A DNA stretch of 64,000 nucleotides, from contig JACHMT010000005.1 of assembly GCA_014208095.1 (NCBI GenBank), forward strand, positions 1,592,213-1,656,212, written 5' to 3'. This document shows positions 26,200 through 36,162 of the stretch, piece by piece. Every line of letters begins with the position of its first letter. The stretch's first letter is position 1. A program made the position numbers and the translations under genes. The notes beneath the pieces are model-generated. The model was given only the letters and a program-made list of their open reading frames with translations, had not been told where the DNA came from and made no database searches. Source of the DNA: Actinospineispora eucalypti. GTDB taxonomy: Bacteria; Actinomycetota; Actinomycetes; Mycobacteriales; Pseudonocardiaceae.

Positions 26200-26767
26200 C
26201 CTGCGCCGATGATCCGCGCCGCCCACGCCCCGAAGCCGTCTTCACCAAGCGGATGCACACCACGGCACCGAACACGAGCCACGCGGATCGACCGTGGCTT
26301 CCCGTCTCCTGTGGGCTCGGGGACGCGGCGGCCGAACGCGAGGGCGCAGCCGACGCCGAGCATGATGGCGAGGGCGCCGGCGACGTACCAGGGTTTGCTG
26401 ATCTCGATCTGGCGGTTTCGTAGCCGATCTGTTCGCGGAGCTTGCCGTACACGGCGCGGAGTTGGTCCTCGCTGGTCGCGGTGAAGGACTGGCCGCCGGA
26501 GATCGCGGCGATCTCCCGCAAGGATGCCTCGTCCACCGGTACCGGGGTGCGCTGACCGGACAGGTCGATCGTGCCCCACGTGGTGCCGAACGCGATGGTC
26601 GATATCGGGATCTTGCCCGTCGTCGACCGATGGGGGCTCGAAGCCGGCACCGATGCGGACGCTGTCCCATTCGCCGCCTTTGGCCGTTTGCGCGGTGGAG
26701 ACGATGAGGTGAGCAGACTGTTCATGGGCGAGGCGACCGATGGCGGTGATGATGCCTCCACCCGCAC
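26196..26767 (-). pseudogene. Membrane vWA-domain protein, frameshifted remnant
   Basis: One minus-strand frame gives the C-terminal half of a von Willebrand A protein of the actinobacterial BatA/Rv1481 type (KIPISTIAFGTTWGTIDLSG, EIAAISGGQSFTATSEDQLR, REQIGYET). The next frame continues with its terminal helix (PWYVAGALAIMLGVGCALAF). A frameshift separates them near 26430. The MIDAS DxSxS end is missing: further upstream, in a third frame, lies IITAIGRLAHEQSAHLIVST, which I cannot place. The gene is dead. It ends convergently against the anti-sigma gene. Confidence 0.6.
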
Positions 26768-26783
26768 GTACGGCCGGGACCGG

Positions 26784-27687
26784 TCAGCGGCGACGAAAGC
26801 GTTCCGCGAGTTCAGGGTGATCCTCCCACCACAGCCCAGTCTGTTCCCGTACGGCCAGCTCAGCGTCCTCGAGCGCGGCCTGCGCGGCGTCCTCCCTGGT
26901 CAGTCTGCGCAGCACCACGCCCAGGAACGGCAGGCCGGCGAGGTCCCCGCCGACCCACAACACGCCGGCGCCCAGCGTCTGGTCCAGCCGGGGCGCGGGT
27001 CCCCAGGTCTGGCCGAGGGTGAGGTAGTAGGCCGGCGCGAGCAGCAGCCCCAACCAGACGGCGAGGCCGAGCGCGCCGTGCGGCACCACCTCGGCCACGC
27101 TGATGCCCAGGCTGACCAGGTACGGGTCGCGGCGCGGCGTGGAGTGGATGCGGAACCGAGTCCAGAAGTACAGCCAGCCCGCGCCGAACAGCCCGGTGCC
27201 CACCAGCCGGACAGCCACCCGTGCGCCAGGCTGGCCGGGTATAGCGGGCTCCGGTACAGCACGGGCAACGGCGCCACGAACACCGGCGTGACCAGCAGCG
27301 GGAAGGTGAGCACCCGGGCCGCCCGGGAACGCGACAGCACACCCAACCGGGCGCGTGGGCCGGCCGGCAGCACCTCGCGCAGCACGGTCACTGGGGCACC
27401 CATCGCGGCGAACATCGGCGCGACCATCAACAGCGCGACGTGCTGCACCGCGCGCATCCAGAACAGCGCACCGGCGTACACCCCCACCACCCCGGAGGTG
27501 AGCAGCAGCAACGTGCCCAGCCCGCCGACCAGGAAGCTGACCGTCCGCCCGGCCGGCCACAGCGGGCGCACCCCGCCCAGGTAGCCGGCCGCGGCCAGCG
27601 CCAGCGGCACGTCCGCCGGGTGCCACCGCCAGGCGGTGGCACCCGGAGCGGCGTCAGCGGGGTCAGGCCGATCAGGTCAGCTTGCAC
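26784..27687 (-). pseudogene. ctaG: Cytochrome c oxidase assembly factor CtaG-like, frameshifted
   Basis: Caa3_CtaG family membrane protein (PF09678 type). The likely start is GTG 27687 (QADLIGLTPLTP). A frame change near 27640 leads to WRWHPADVPLALAAAGYLGG and AGALFWMRAVQHVALLMVAP. A second change near 27215 leads to VRLVGTGLFGAGWLYFWTRF and the C-terminus at 26784. About seven helices can be assembled. The family helps copper insertion into oxidase subunit I. The start overlaps the 3' end of the NRPS-like gene by 11 bp, so the two were co-transcribed. Confidence 0.75.
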
Positions 27688-30600
27688 CTGTCCTCCTCAG
27701 CCCGTGCTGGGTCGGGTGGCGGCGCGCGGTCTTCGCCGGTTCGTGCGGCGGGGTGCGGGTGTGCTTGGCCGGTCGGGGCGTCGGGGTCGGCGCGGCCGGC
27801 GCGCTGCTGGCCGGTTGGGTCGCCTGTGCGTGCTCGTCGGGCGGGTCGCCGAACAGGCTGGGTACGGCGAGGCCGGCGGTGGCCAGCGCCACCAGCAACG
27901 CCGCCGCGGCGGGCAGCGCGGTGCTCGCCCGCCTCGGCGTGCGTACCGCCAGGTGGCGGGCCCGGCCGGCGGCGGTGTGCGGGTAGGGCGCCAGCCCGTC
28001 CGGCCAAGCGGCGATGGGGTTGCCCAGCCAGCGGCCCCGCGCCGGCACCGACTCGCCGCGCATCACCAGCGAGCCGCCGCCGATGGTCACGCCGGCGCCC
28101 AGTGTGACCCCGGGCAGGGTGATGCTGCGCGGCCCGAGGGTGGCCCCCGGCCCCAGCTCCACCGTGTCGATGCGCATCAGCCGGTCGTGGAACAGGTGGG
28201 TCTGCAGCACGCAGCCCCGGTTCACCGTGGCGCCGTCGGCCAGGCGTACCAGGTCGGTTTCCGGCAGCCAGTGGCTCTCGCACCACACGCCGCTGCCGAT
28301 GCGCGCGCCGAGGGTGCGCAGCCAGCCGTTGAACAGCGGGGTGCCCACCAGCGTGTTGCCCAGCCAGGGCATCGCCAGCTGCTCGTAGAACACGTCGAAC
28401 AGCTCGTTGCGCCAGACGAAGGGGCTCCACAGTGGGTGCTCGCCGACCCGGAACCGGCCCACCAGCAGCCACTTCGCCGCCGTGGTCAGGGCCAGCGCGG
28501 TGGTCCCGGCGAGCAGCAGCACCGGCCCGGCGGCGAGCGCCGCCAGCGTCCAGCCGAATGCGGCCTGCAACCGGATCAGCGCCTTGGCCACCAGCCAGGC
28601 CAGCAGGGTGCCGCAGATCAGTGGGATCACCCGCAGCGTCTCCACCGAGGCCCGGGCCAGCACCAGCCGGGCCGGCGGGTGGAAGCTGCGCGCCGGGTCC
28701 ACCGGGTCCACGACCCGGGGCAGCTCGAACGCCGGCCGGCCCACCCAGGAGGTGTCCGGCTCGGCGCTTTCCGGCGCCTCGGACAGCACCGCGACCAGTG
28801 CGCCGTCCGGCACCTCCCGGTCCGGTCCGACGATCCCGGAGTTGCCCACGAAGGCCCGCTCGCCGACCCGCACCCGACCGGTGCGCAGCCATCCGCCGCG
28901 CAGCTCGTAGGGCGCGATCAGCGTGTCGTCGGCGAGGAACGCGCCGTCCTCGATGCGCATCGCGCCGGGCAGCCCGGTCGCGGTGGAGATCTCCACCCGG
29001 CGGCCGACCCGGGCACCCAGCAGCCGGAACCACACCGGAGTGAGCAGGCTCGCGTAGACCGGGAACAGCGCCACCCTGGCCGTGGCGACCAGCCGGTCCA
29101 CCAGCCAAGCGGCCCACCCGGCCAGGCTGGCCACCGGGTGGTCACCCGGGTGCACCGCCAACCCGGCCAGCCGGACCACGGCCAACACCAGCACGGCGTA
29201 GCCCAGCGTCACCAGCGGACCGCCGGCCGCGGCCAGTGCGGCGGTGACTGCCAGCCCCGGCCGGGCGGTCTCCGCCCGGTATAGCAGCAACACCCAGGGC
29301 ACTCCGGCGAGCAGCGGCAGCAGGCCGAGCAGGGGCAGGGTCAACACCCGGGCAAGCGTCCAGCCGCGAGCGCGGGCGCCGACCCGTTCCGGCCGACCCT
29401 CGCCTACCGGTTCCGGCCAGCCTTCGCCGGCCGGGCCCAGCCGCCGCGCCGGCACGCCGCCCCAGCGCTCGCCGGCCGGCACCATCCCGTAGACGCAGCT
29501 GCCCGGTTCCACCTCAGCCTCCGGACCGACCACCGCGCCGGGCATCAGCGTGACCCGGCCGCCCACCCGCGCGCCCGCGCCCACCCGCACCTCACCCACG
29601 TGCAGCAGGTCACCATCCAGCCACCAGCCGGCCAGGTCCGCCTCCGGCTCGACCACGCAGCCGTCACCCAGCTCCGCCAGCCCGGTGACCGGGGCGTCCG
29701 ACCGCAGATCCACGTGCCGGCCCACCCGGCAGCCGAGCAGCCGGGCGTACCACGCGGCCAGCGGGGTTCCGGCCACCGAGCCGATGCCGAGCGACCCGGC
29801 CAGCCGCGAGGCCGCCCACAGCCGCAGGTGCACCCAGCCACCACGCGGGTAACAACCCGGCCGCACCCCCCGGCGCACCAGCCGCACCCCGGCCACCACC
29901 AGCAGCACCCGGCCGGGCGGGCTGACCAACAGTGCCCAACCGGCGATCAACCAGAGCCACGGCACCGGCGGGGTGAGCGCGCCGGACAGCCCGGGAAACA
30001 GGGCACAGAGGTTCCCCAACGCGGCCAGCCCGAGCACCCAGCGCAGCCCGCCCAGCGTGACCAGCGCGACGGTCACCGCCAGCTGGAACGTCCCGGCCCG
30101 GCGCGGGGTGAGGTGAACCCGCCGCTGCGCAGCCACCTCGCCGCCCAGCTCGTCCAGTCGCGCGGACAGCCGGCGCAGCACCGGGTGCTGGTAGACGTCG
30201 GCGACCGACGCCTCGGGGAAGCGTTCACGCACGGCCGCGACCAGCCGCGCGGTGGCCAGGCTGGTGCCGCCCAGCTCGAAGAAGTCGGAATCCGCCGCGA
30301 CCGGCACGGCCAGCAGATCCCGCCACAGCCCGCCCAGCCACCCCAGCGTGCCGCCGTCGGCGGCCAGTTCCTCGTCCTGCGGCGCACCGGCGACGCCGCG
30401 CACCGGCCAGGGCAGCGCGTCCCGGTCCGCCTTCCCGGAGGTGCGGGTAGGCAGCGCGTCCAGGGTGACCAGCCGGGGCACCATCGCCGCCGGCAGCGCC
30501 TCGGCCAGCCGGGCACGCGCCTCGCCCAGATCGAGCGACCGCCCCGGCTTCGGCACCAGGTAACCGACCAACAGGTCGCCGCCCGCCTCGGTGCGCCGCA

Positions 30601-31858
30601 CCGCCGCGGCGGCCGCGGCCACCTCCGGCAGGGCCAGCAGCGCGGCGTCGATCTCACCCAGCTCGATCCGCCGCCCGCCCAGCTTCACCTGGTCGTCGGC
30701 CCGGCCGAGGAACACCAGCCCCTCCGGGTCGGCGCGTACCAGGTCACCGCTGCGGTAGCCGCGCGACCAGCCCAGCGCGGGCACCGGGGCGTAGCGTTCC
30801 CGGTCCTTCGCCGGGTCGAGGTACCGGCCCAACCCGACCCCGCCGATCACCAACTCGCCGACGCTGCCCGCCGGCACCGGAGCACCGTGCTCGTCCAACA
30901 CGGCCAGCTGCCAGCCGCGCAGCGGCAACCCGATGCGAACCGGCTCACCGCCGTCCAGCGGCGCCGCGCAGGCCACCACGGTGGCCTCGGTGGGTCCATA
31001 GGTGTTCCACACCTCCCGGTCCGGCGCGGCCAGCCGGCGGGCCAGCTCGGCAGGGCACGCCTCGCCGCCGAGGATGAGCAGCCGCACCCGGCGCAATGCG
31101 TCCACCGGCCACAACGCGGCCAGAGTCGGCACCGTGGACACCACGGTGATCCCCCGCTCCAGCAGCCATGGCCCCAGCTCCACGCCGGCCCGCACCAGCG
31201 AGCGCGGCGCCGGCACCAGGCAGGCACCGCTGCCCCAGGCCAGCCACATTTCCTCGCAGGAGGCATCGAAGGCCACGGACAGCCCGGCCAGCACCCGGTC
31301 GCCGGGACCGAGCGGCCGTGCGGTCTGGAACAGCTCTGCCTCGGCGGCGACGAACGCTGCCGCCGACCGGTGGCTGATCGCCACCCCCTTGGGCAGCCCG
31401 GTGGAACCCGAGGTGAAGATCACCCAGGCGTCATGGTCAGGGGACGGCGGGCCGGCGGTGGACGGGCGGTTCACCGCCGAGCGGCGCGGGGTGTACCGGG
31501 TATCGGCGGTGATCACGCCGACGACGTCCGCCTCCCGCCACACGGTCCGCGCCCGCTCGTCCGGGTCGTCCGCGTCCACCGGTACGTACGCGGCGCCGCA
31601 CCACAACACCGCCAGGATGGCCAGGTACAGCTCGGCCTCTCCGGACGGCATGCGCACCCCGACGCGGTCGCCCGCGCACACCCCGGCCGCGCGCAATCGC
31701 TCGGCCATCCGTTCCACCCGGTGCAGGCAGTCCCGGTAGCGGTACGGGCGCCGGCCGGCGTCGATGGCCGGTGCGTCCGGGTACCGCCGGGCGGTAGCCG
31801 CGAACACCTCCACCAGCGTGCCGGCGCGCGGTGGCGCACCGCCGTCGTAAAACGACAT
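27677..31858 (-). CDS. NRPS-like membrane poly(amino acid) synthetase (Pls-type)
   Basis: 1393 residues starting at ATG 31858 (GAGG upstream). The adenylation domain spans about 1-485: A3 at 147-158 (IFTSGSTGLPKG), A4 FDASCEEMW at 197, A5 NTYGPTE at 285, A7 YRSGDL at 368, Lys476 in A10. The carrier domain spans about 505-570, with phosphopantetheine Ser533 (LGGTSL). There is no condensation or thioesterase domain. The last about 740 residues alternate membrane helices with hexapeptide (left-handed beta-helix) segments, the NRPS terminal domain of epsilon-poly-lysine synthetases (TIGR02353 type). An extra helix and a Pro/Thr-rich tail follow 1310. Asp198, Ala199, Glu202 begin an acidic pocket code resembling lysine/ornithine codes (inference). 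Confidence 0.85.
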   Translation of the reverse strand: MSFYDGGAPPRAGTLVEVFAATARRYPDAPAIDAGRRPYRYRDCLHRVERMAERLRAAGVCAGDRVGVRMPSGEAELYLAILAVLWCGAAYVPVDADDPDERARTVWREADVVGVITADTRYTPRRSAVNRPSTAGPPSPDHDAWVIFTSGSTGLPKGVAISHRSAAAFVAAEAELFQTARPLGPGDRVLAGLSVAFDASCEEMWLAWGSGACLVPAPRSLVRAGVELGPWLLERGITVVSTVPTLAALWPVDALRRVRLLILGGEACPAELARRLAAPDREVWNTYGPTEATVVACAAPLDGGEPVRIGLPLRGWQLAVLDEHGAPVPAGSVGELVIGGVGLGRYLDPAKDRERYAPVPALGWSRGYRSGDLVRADPEGLVFLGRADDQVKLGGRRIELGEIDAALLALPEVAAAAAAVRRTEAGGDLLVGYLVPKPGRSLDLGEARARLAEALPAAMVPRLVTLDALPTRTSGKADRDALPWPVRGVAGAPQDEELAADGGTLGWLGGLWRDLLAVPVAADSDFFELGGTSLATARLVAAVRERFPEASVADVYQHPVLRRLSARLDELGGEVAAQRRVHLTPRRAGTFQLAVTVALVTLGGLRWVLGLAALGNLCALFPGLSGALTPPVPWLWLIAGWALLVSPPGRVLLVVAGVRLVRRGVRPGCYPRGGWVHLRLWAASRLAGSLGIGSVAGTPLAAWYARLLGCRVGRHVDLRSDAPVTGLAELGDGCVVEPEADLAGWWLDGDLLHVGEVRVGAGARVGGRVTLMPGAVVGPEAEVEPGSCVYGMVPAGERWGGVPARRLGPAGEGWPEPVGEGRPERVGARARGWTLARVLTLPLLGLLPLLAGVPWVLLLYRAETARPGLAVTAALAAAGGPLVTLGYAVLVLAVVRLAGLAVHPGDHPVASLAGWAAWLVDRLVATARVALFPVYASLLTPVWFRLLGARVGRRVEISTATGLPGAMRIEDGAFLADDTLIAPYELRGGWLRTGRVRVGERAFVGNSGIVGPDREVPDGALVAVLSEAPESAEPDTSWVGRPAFELPRVVDPVDPARSFHPPARLVLARASVETLRVIPLICGTLLAWLVAKALIRLQAAFGWTLAALAAGPVLLLAGTTALALTTAAKWLLVGRFRVGEHPLWSPFVWRNELFDVFYEQLAMPWLGNTLVGTPLFNGWLRTLGARIGSGVWCESHWLPETDLVRLADGATVNRGCVLQTHLFHDRLMRIDTVELGPGATLGPRSITLPGVTLGAGVTIGGGSLVMRGESVPARGRWLGNPIAAWPDGLAPYPHTAAGRARHLAVRTPRRASTALPAAAALLVALATAGLAVPSLFGDPPDEHAQATQPASSAPAAPTPTPRPAKHTRTPPHEPAKTARRHPTQHGLRRTGAS

Positions 31859-32460
31859 CCGAATACCTCAGATAACCCGAATCACATATCTGACAAAACG
31901 CTGACAATCATTCCGAAGGAGCAGTCAACGAGCATAACAAGGTCGAAATCAGGCATCCCCGATAGACCAAATGAGTTAATTTCAAGAGTTTGCTGAGACG
32001 TCGCTGAACAGTCGTTTTGATGCCGCCACAACTCTTGCGTCAGCAAAGCTCAGGCTTCGCCTCACACAATCGGCTCAGCACTTCCTCAATATCAGCACGG
32101 GCCTCGCCGGGGAGAACCAAGGATTGCCGATTTCCGGCGACGACACCACAGCGGCCGATCCTTTCGTTCATCCTGATCACGACCAGTACGAGTAGCTGCC
32201 CGACCTGATGTGCATCCTCGGCGCGGGCTGGCTGCACCGAGGCTCACTCATGGTGGCCGAGAGCATCGAGAACCGGGGAACGCCCGCCTATCGGGCCTAC
32301 ATGCGTGAGCGCGAGGGAGCCACCTGGTACACCACCGAGCATCCTCGTGCCTGCCGAGTACCAGGACAAACTCCCCGACCTGGTGCCCAGCCCGCCGCTC
32401 GACTGGCGGTCCCACTCGTCGACGTTTATGTGTCAGCGTGGACCGTGCCGCCGAGCGCTG
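31859..32460. other. Non-coding region with AT-rich promoter segment
   Basis: 31860-32000 is clearly lower in GC than its surroundings and probably holds the promoter of the NRPS-like gene. 32017-32450 has short frames only. One (32240-32460: SIENRGTPAYRAYMREREGA, continuing in another frame) may be a decayed gene, but I cannot name it. Confidence 0.4.
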
Positions 32461-32934
32461 CTGATCTCACTGCCGCGGCTGGTCAATGTTGATCATCCAC
32501 GAGATGCCGAACCTGTCGACGCAGGAACCGAACTCGTCGCCCCATGCCTGCTTCGCCATCGGCACGGTGACGGTGCCGCCCTCGGACAGCTTCTCCCAGT
32601 AACCGCGCAGATCGGCGGAGTCGTCGCCGGACACGCTGACCGCCATGTTGGTACCCGGCTTGAACTCCGTGCCTTCCGGGGTGTCGGACGCCATCAGCGT
32701 GAAGCCCTTCGACGTCTCCAGCTGAGCGTGCATAACGTTGTTCGCGTCCGGCGAGTCGGCCGGGCCGAACTCGGCGAACGTGCTGATCGCGAGATGCCCG
32801 CCGAACACGTCGCGGTAGTACTCCATCGCCTGGCGGGCGGTGTCGCCGAAGTAGATGAACGGGTTGAGACGTGAAGTCATGGTCGATCCCCGTGGCTCGT
32901 ATGGAAGGGCATCGTCGCAGACGGGTCCGACAAT
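32461..32934 (-). repeat. Duplicated VOC-gene segment, copy A
   Basis: This 474-bp segment is an inverted, closely similar copy of 52386-52858. It covers the whole VOC gene and about 55 bp upstream of its start. Both boundaries are sharp. It has no inverted ends or transposase, so it is not an IS. Confidence 0.85.
32467..32880 (-). CDS. VOC-family protein (PhnB/glyoxalase-like), copy A
   Basis: 137 residues starting at ATG 32880 (MTSRLNPFIYFGDTARQAME). One vicinal-oxygen-chelate fold of the PhnB/3-demethylubiquinone methyltransferase-like group: FIYFGDTARQAMEYYRDVFG opens the first beta-alpha unit and WGDEFGSCVDRFGISWMINI closes the last. Family members bind metal and small ligands or give antibiotic resistance, and the ligand here is unknown. 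A paralogue differing at about 10 positions is at 52439. Confidence 0.85.
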   Translation of the reverse strand: MTSRLNPFIYFGDTARQAMEYYRDVFGGHLAISTFAEFGPADSPDANNVMHAQLETSKGFTLMASDTPEGTEFKPGTNMAVSVSGDDSADLRGYWEKLSEGGTVTVPMAKQAWGDEFGSCVDRFGISWMINIDQPRQ

Positions 32935-33356
32935 CCCGGCGCGTTCATGTCGGCGGTCCACCCCGCACCCACACGGTCGGTGCCGGGGCCCACGCTGCCC
33001 CGCACCGCACTCCCACTGGCGGAGGGTACGAGTCCTGCTCGACCAACTGGCCGGGGCCGACGTCTAGCGCGCGGTTGTCGATGGCCAGGAAGCAGTAGAT
33101 GCATACGTGGCGCCGGAGCCTGCGCGCGATCAGCTCCGGGCGTCCGGCACCCGGTCCAAGCACAGGTTGGCTGGTAGCTCGGCGGCAACGACCGCGGGAC
33201 AGTGATTTGCCCCGCGCCTCGCATCTCCGAGTCCCGGTTCTGACCACCGGCCCTGGCTTTGCGCTCGACACACCACCGACGCCGAACCGATAGCTCGCGG
33301 ACCGCGCGCACGGTCGAGACATCCGCGGTGCTCGGTGGGAGGTCCTGTTGGGATGG
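32935..33356. other. Intergenic region without a recognised gene
   Basis: Only short frames with poor support are present. One minus-strand frame (CIYCFLAIDNRALDVGPGQL) has coding-like composition but no start, domain or neighbour context. Confidence 0.4.
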
Positions 33357-35118
33357 CTATCGGTGGGTGGCGAGGTGTAGGGAGGTGTGGAGTAGTTGGG
33401 CGTGGACGAATGCTTGGGGGAGGTTGCCGCGTAGTTGGCGTTGGGTGACGTCATATTCCTCGGCGAAGAGTCCGGGTGGGCCGCAGGCGGCGCGGTTGCG
33501 TTCGAACCAGCGGGCGGCGGCGGTGGGGTTGTGTCGGTGGGTGGCTTGGGCGAGGAGGAACCCGCACAGGGTGAAGGCGCCTTCGGCGGTGCCGAGCGGG
33601 CGGTTGTCGGGGCGGTAGCGGTAGACGTAGCCGTCGTCGGTGAGTTGGGTGGTGACCGCGCGCAGGGTGGCGGTGTTGCGGGGGTCGTCGGCGGGCAGTG
33701 CGCCGTTGAGGGCGGGGAGCAGGAGAGCGGCGTCGACGCGGGGGTCGTCGGGGGCGCGTTGCCAGCGGCCGCTGGGGTGCAGGCAGTCGGCGGTGTCGGC
33801 CAGAATGGCGTCGGCGAGGGCGTGCCGGTTGGCCGCGTCGGATCCGTGGCCGTGCGCGGTGGCGAAGGTGCGTAGGCCCGGCGGCGCAGGCGAGGCGGGA
33901 GTGTGCCCACCGTTGGGGTTCGAGTTCCCAGATTCCGGCGTCGGGCTCGCGCCATCGTTTCTCGATGGCGTCGACGGCGATGGTGGCGGCGGTGTGGGCG
34001 TCGGTGTCGAGCCGGTCGGCGTGGTGGGCGGCGGCGAGGAGTTGCAGCGCTTCTCCGAAGGCGTCGAGTTGGAACTGGTGGTTGACGTGGTTGCCGAGGG
34101 TGTCGGCGCCGCCGGGGTAGCCGGGCAGGTCCAGGGTGTGTTCGTCGGGGATGGGTTGGCCGGTGGTGGTGTAGGCGGGTGCGAGGTGGGGGCCGTGTTC
34201 GAGCAGGCGGGCGGTGACGAACCGGACGGCGTCGTCGAGCAGGTCGTGGGCGCCGGCGGTGGCGGCGGCTTGCCCGGCGAAGCACTGGTCCCGGATCCAG
34301 GCGTAGCGGTAGTCGTAGTTGCGGCCCGCTCGGGCGCGTTCGGGAAGGCTCATGGTGGCGGCGGCGACCATGGCGCCGGTGTGGCTGGTGAGTCCGCGTA
34401 GGACGGCGTAGGCGTGTCGGGCGTCGCGGGGCGCGATGCTGGCGTCCAGGGGTGGTGTCGAGGTGTGCCAGGTGTTGCGGGTGGCCTGCCAGGCGGTGGT
34501 GGCGTCGGGCGGCGGGTCGGGTAGGGGTTGTTCGGAGAGCTCGAGGACCAGGTTGTGGTGTTGGCCGGGGTCGAGGTGGAGGGTGGCTTCCAGCCCACGT
34601 GGGCCGGGTTGGGTGCTGGTGGGTGTGCCGGACCAGCGCCAGCGCAGCGGCCCGGTGCGCCCGGTCCAGATGTCGGGTGCGGGGCGGTGTTGGTAGTGGA
34701 CGGGGTGGGCGCCGAAGCCGGCGGCGGGTTGCAGGCGCAGGTAGAGGTGGGCCGCGCCGTCCACCGCGTGGATCTGGCGGAGGATGACCGCGCGGTGTGG
34801 GTCGCCGGGGAAGGCGAGGGCTTCGTGGCACTCGATGATGCCGGTGTCGGTGATCCAGCGGGATCGCCAGATGAGGGTGTCGGGTTCGTAGTGGCCGCCC
34901 CAGACGCAGCGTTCGACGGGGGTGACCAGGTAGCTGCCTCCGCCGCCGATGAGGTGGGAGAAGACCGCGTCGGAGTCCCAGGTGGGCGCGCACATCCAGG
35001 CGAGCTCGCCGTGCGGGCCGACCAGTGCGCCGCGTTCGCCGTCGGCGAGTAGTGCGTACTCGCGCAGCACGCGTGGCGACTCGGCGTCGAGCGCGGGACG
35101 GGCGGTCGGGGTTGTCAT
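33357..35118 (-). pseudogene. GH15 glucoamylase/trehalase-like glycoside hydrolase, single frameshift
   Basis: Starts at ATG 35118, overlapping the SDR stop (ATGA). The N-terminal beta-sandwich (LREYALLADGERGALVGPHG) is followed by the (alpha/alpha)6 barrel with the GH15 hallmark GRNYDYRYAWIRDQCF. Near 33880 the frame shifts after LACAAG: CGGGCCTACG in place of CGGGCTACG, one extra C. The rest (LRTFATAHGHGSDAANRHAL; RPLGTAEGAFTLCGFLLAQA; FAEEYDVTQRQLRGNLPQAF) then runs to TAG 33357. About 585 residues in all, a normal length. If the extra C is a sequencing error this is an intact gene ending the five-gene operon. Confidence 0.82.
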
Positions 35119-36134
35119 TGTCGGAGGGCTCGGCGCAGCGTGAGGCCGGCGGCAGCGGCGGCCACCGCCGCGAGCAGGCCGTGGTGGCGGGAGGCCCATT
35201 GTTGTGGGCTGTGTGCGTGGGCGGTGGCGTCGAAGTGGCCGTGCGCGCCGAAGTCGTGGCCGTGCGCGCCGTCGCTGGGTTGCCACAGGTTGCCCGGCCG
35301 GGCGGGGTCGTGGGGTTGGTCGGTTTGTTGGGCGTTGTACCCGGTGGCGGCGAGGTAGCGGTCCAGCATGCCGGGGGCGAGTTTGTCGCCGAGGAGGGTG
35401 GCGACGGTGGAGGCGCCGACCCAGTACTCCCGGCGGCGGGGGTGCTGGGCGGCGTGCCGGATCGCGCGGGCGGCGAGTTCGGGCTGGTAGATGGGTGGGA
35501 CGGGTTGGGCGCCGCGGCGCAGCCGGGAGCGCAGCCAGGTGAACTGCGGGGTGTTCAGCGCCGGCAGTTGCACCATGGTCACCGAGACCCCGGAGTGTTC
35601 GTGCAGCAGTTCGCAGCGCAGGGACTCGTGAAAGCCCTGGATGGCGTGTTTGGCCGCGCAGTAGGCGGCCTGCAGCGGGATGCCCCGGTAGGCCAGCGCG
35701 GAGCCGACCTGCACGATGGTGCCCCGGTCGCGGGGCCGCATCCGCTCCAGGGCCGCCTTGGTGCCGTACACGTAGCCGAGGTAGCTGACCTCGAGGACCC
35801 GGTGGAACTCCTCGGGTTTCACCTCGGTGACCGGGGCGAACACCGAGGTGAACGCGTTGTTGACCCAGATGTCGATCGGGCCGAGTGCCTGTTCGGCATG
35901 GGCGGCGGCCTGGTCGACCGCGTCGTGGTCGGCGACGTCGACCTCGATCGGCAGCGCGGTGCCGCCGGCCTTCTCGACGTCCTCGGTGGCGGCGCGCAGC
36001 CCGGTTTTGCCCCGGGCCAGCAGCGCGATGCGGGCGCCGTGTTCGGCGAAGGCCCGGGCGGTGGCCCGCCCGACGCCGCCGCTGGCGCCGGTGATCACGA
36101 CGACCTGGCCGCGGGCGTGTTGTCGGCTGGGCAT
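35115..36134 (-). CDS. SDR-family oxidoreductase with C-terminal extension
   Basis: 339 residues starting at ATG 36134. The cofactor motif is VVITGASGGVGRATA (TGxxxGxG; about 12-26) and NNAFTS follows near residue 92. Catalytic Ser is in VQVGSALAYRG, with Tyr-x3-Lys in YCAAKHAIQGFHESL (about 158-162). The extra about 90 residues are His-rich (GAHGHDFGAHGHFDATAHAH) and end in one hydrophobic segment (HHGLLAAVAAAAAGLTL), suggesting membrane association and perhaps metal binding. This extended form is common in actinobacteria. It sits between the FAD/Fe-S gene (28 bp) and the GH15 gene (4-bp overlap). Confidence 0.88.
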   Translation of the reverse strand: MPSRQHARGQVVVITGASGGVGRATARAFAEHGARIALLARGKTGLRAATEDVEKAGGTALPIEVDVADHDAVDQAAAHAEQALGPIDIWVNNAFTSVFAPVTEVKPEEFHRVLEVSYLGYVYGTKAALERMRPRDRGTIVQVGSALAYRGIPLQAAYCAAKHAIQGFHESLRCELLHEHSGVSVTMVQLPALNTPQFTWLRSRLRRGAQPVPPIYQPELAARAIRHAAQHPRRREYWVGASTVATLLGDKLAPGMLDRYLAATGYNAQQTDQPHDPARPGNLWQPSDGAHGHDFGAHGHFDATAHAHSPQQWASRHHGLLAAVAAAAAGLTLRRALRQ

Positions 36135-36162
36135 GGGCGGGGAACCTCCTGTCTAGGGGTGG

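Noticed and set aside
27440..29284. A 614-codon plus-strand frame opposite the NRPS-like gene
   Set aside because: Composition (Arg/Gly/Gln/His-rich) is typical of an antisense shadow in high-GC DNA, and the NRPS-like gene on the other strand is unmistakable.
32945..34993. A 682-codon minus-strand frame antisense or out of frame to the GH15 gene
   Set aside because: It is an Arg/Pro/Thr-rich shadow of the GH15 coding strand; only the GH15 frames contain family motifs.
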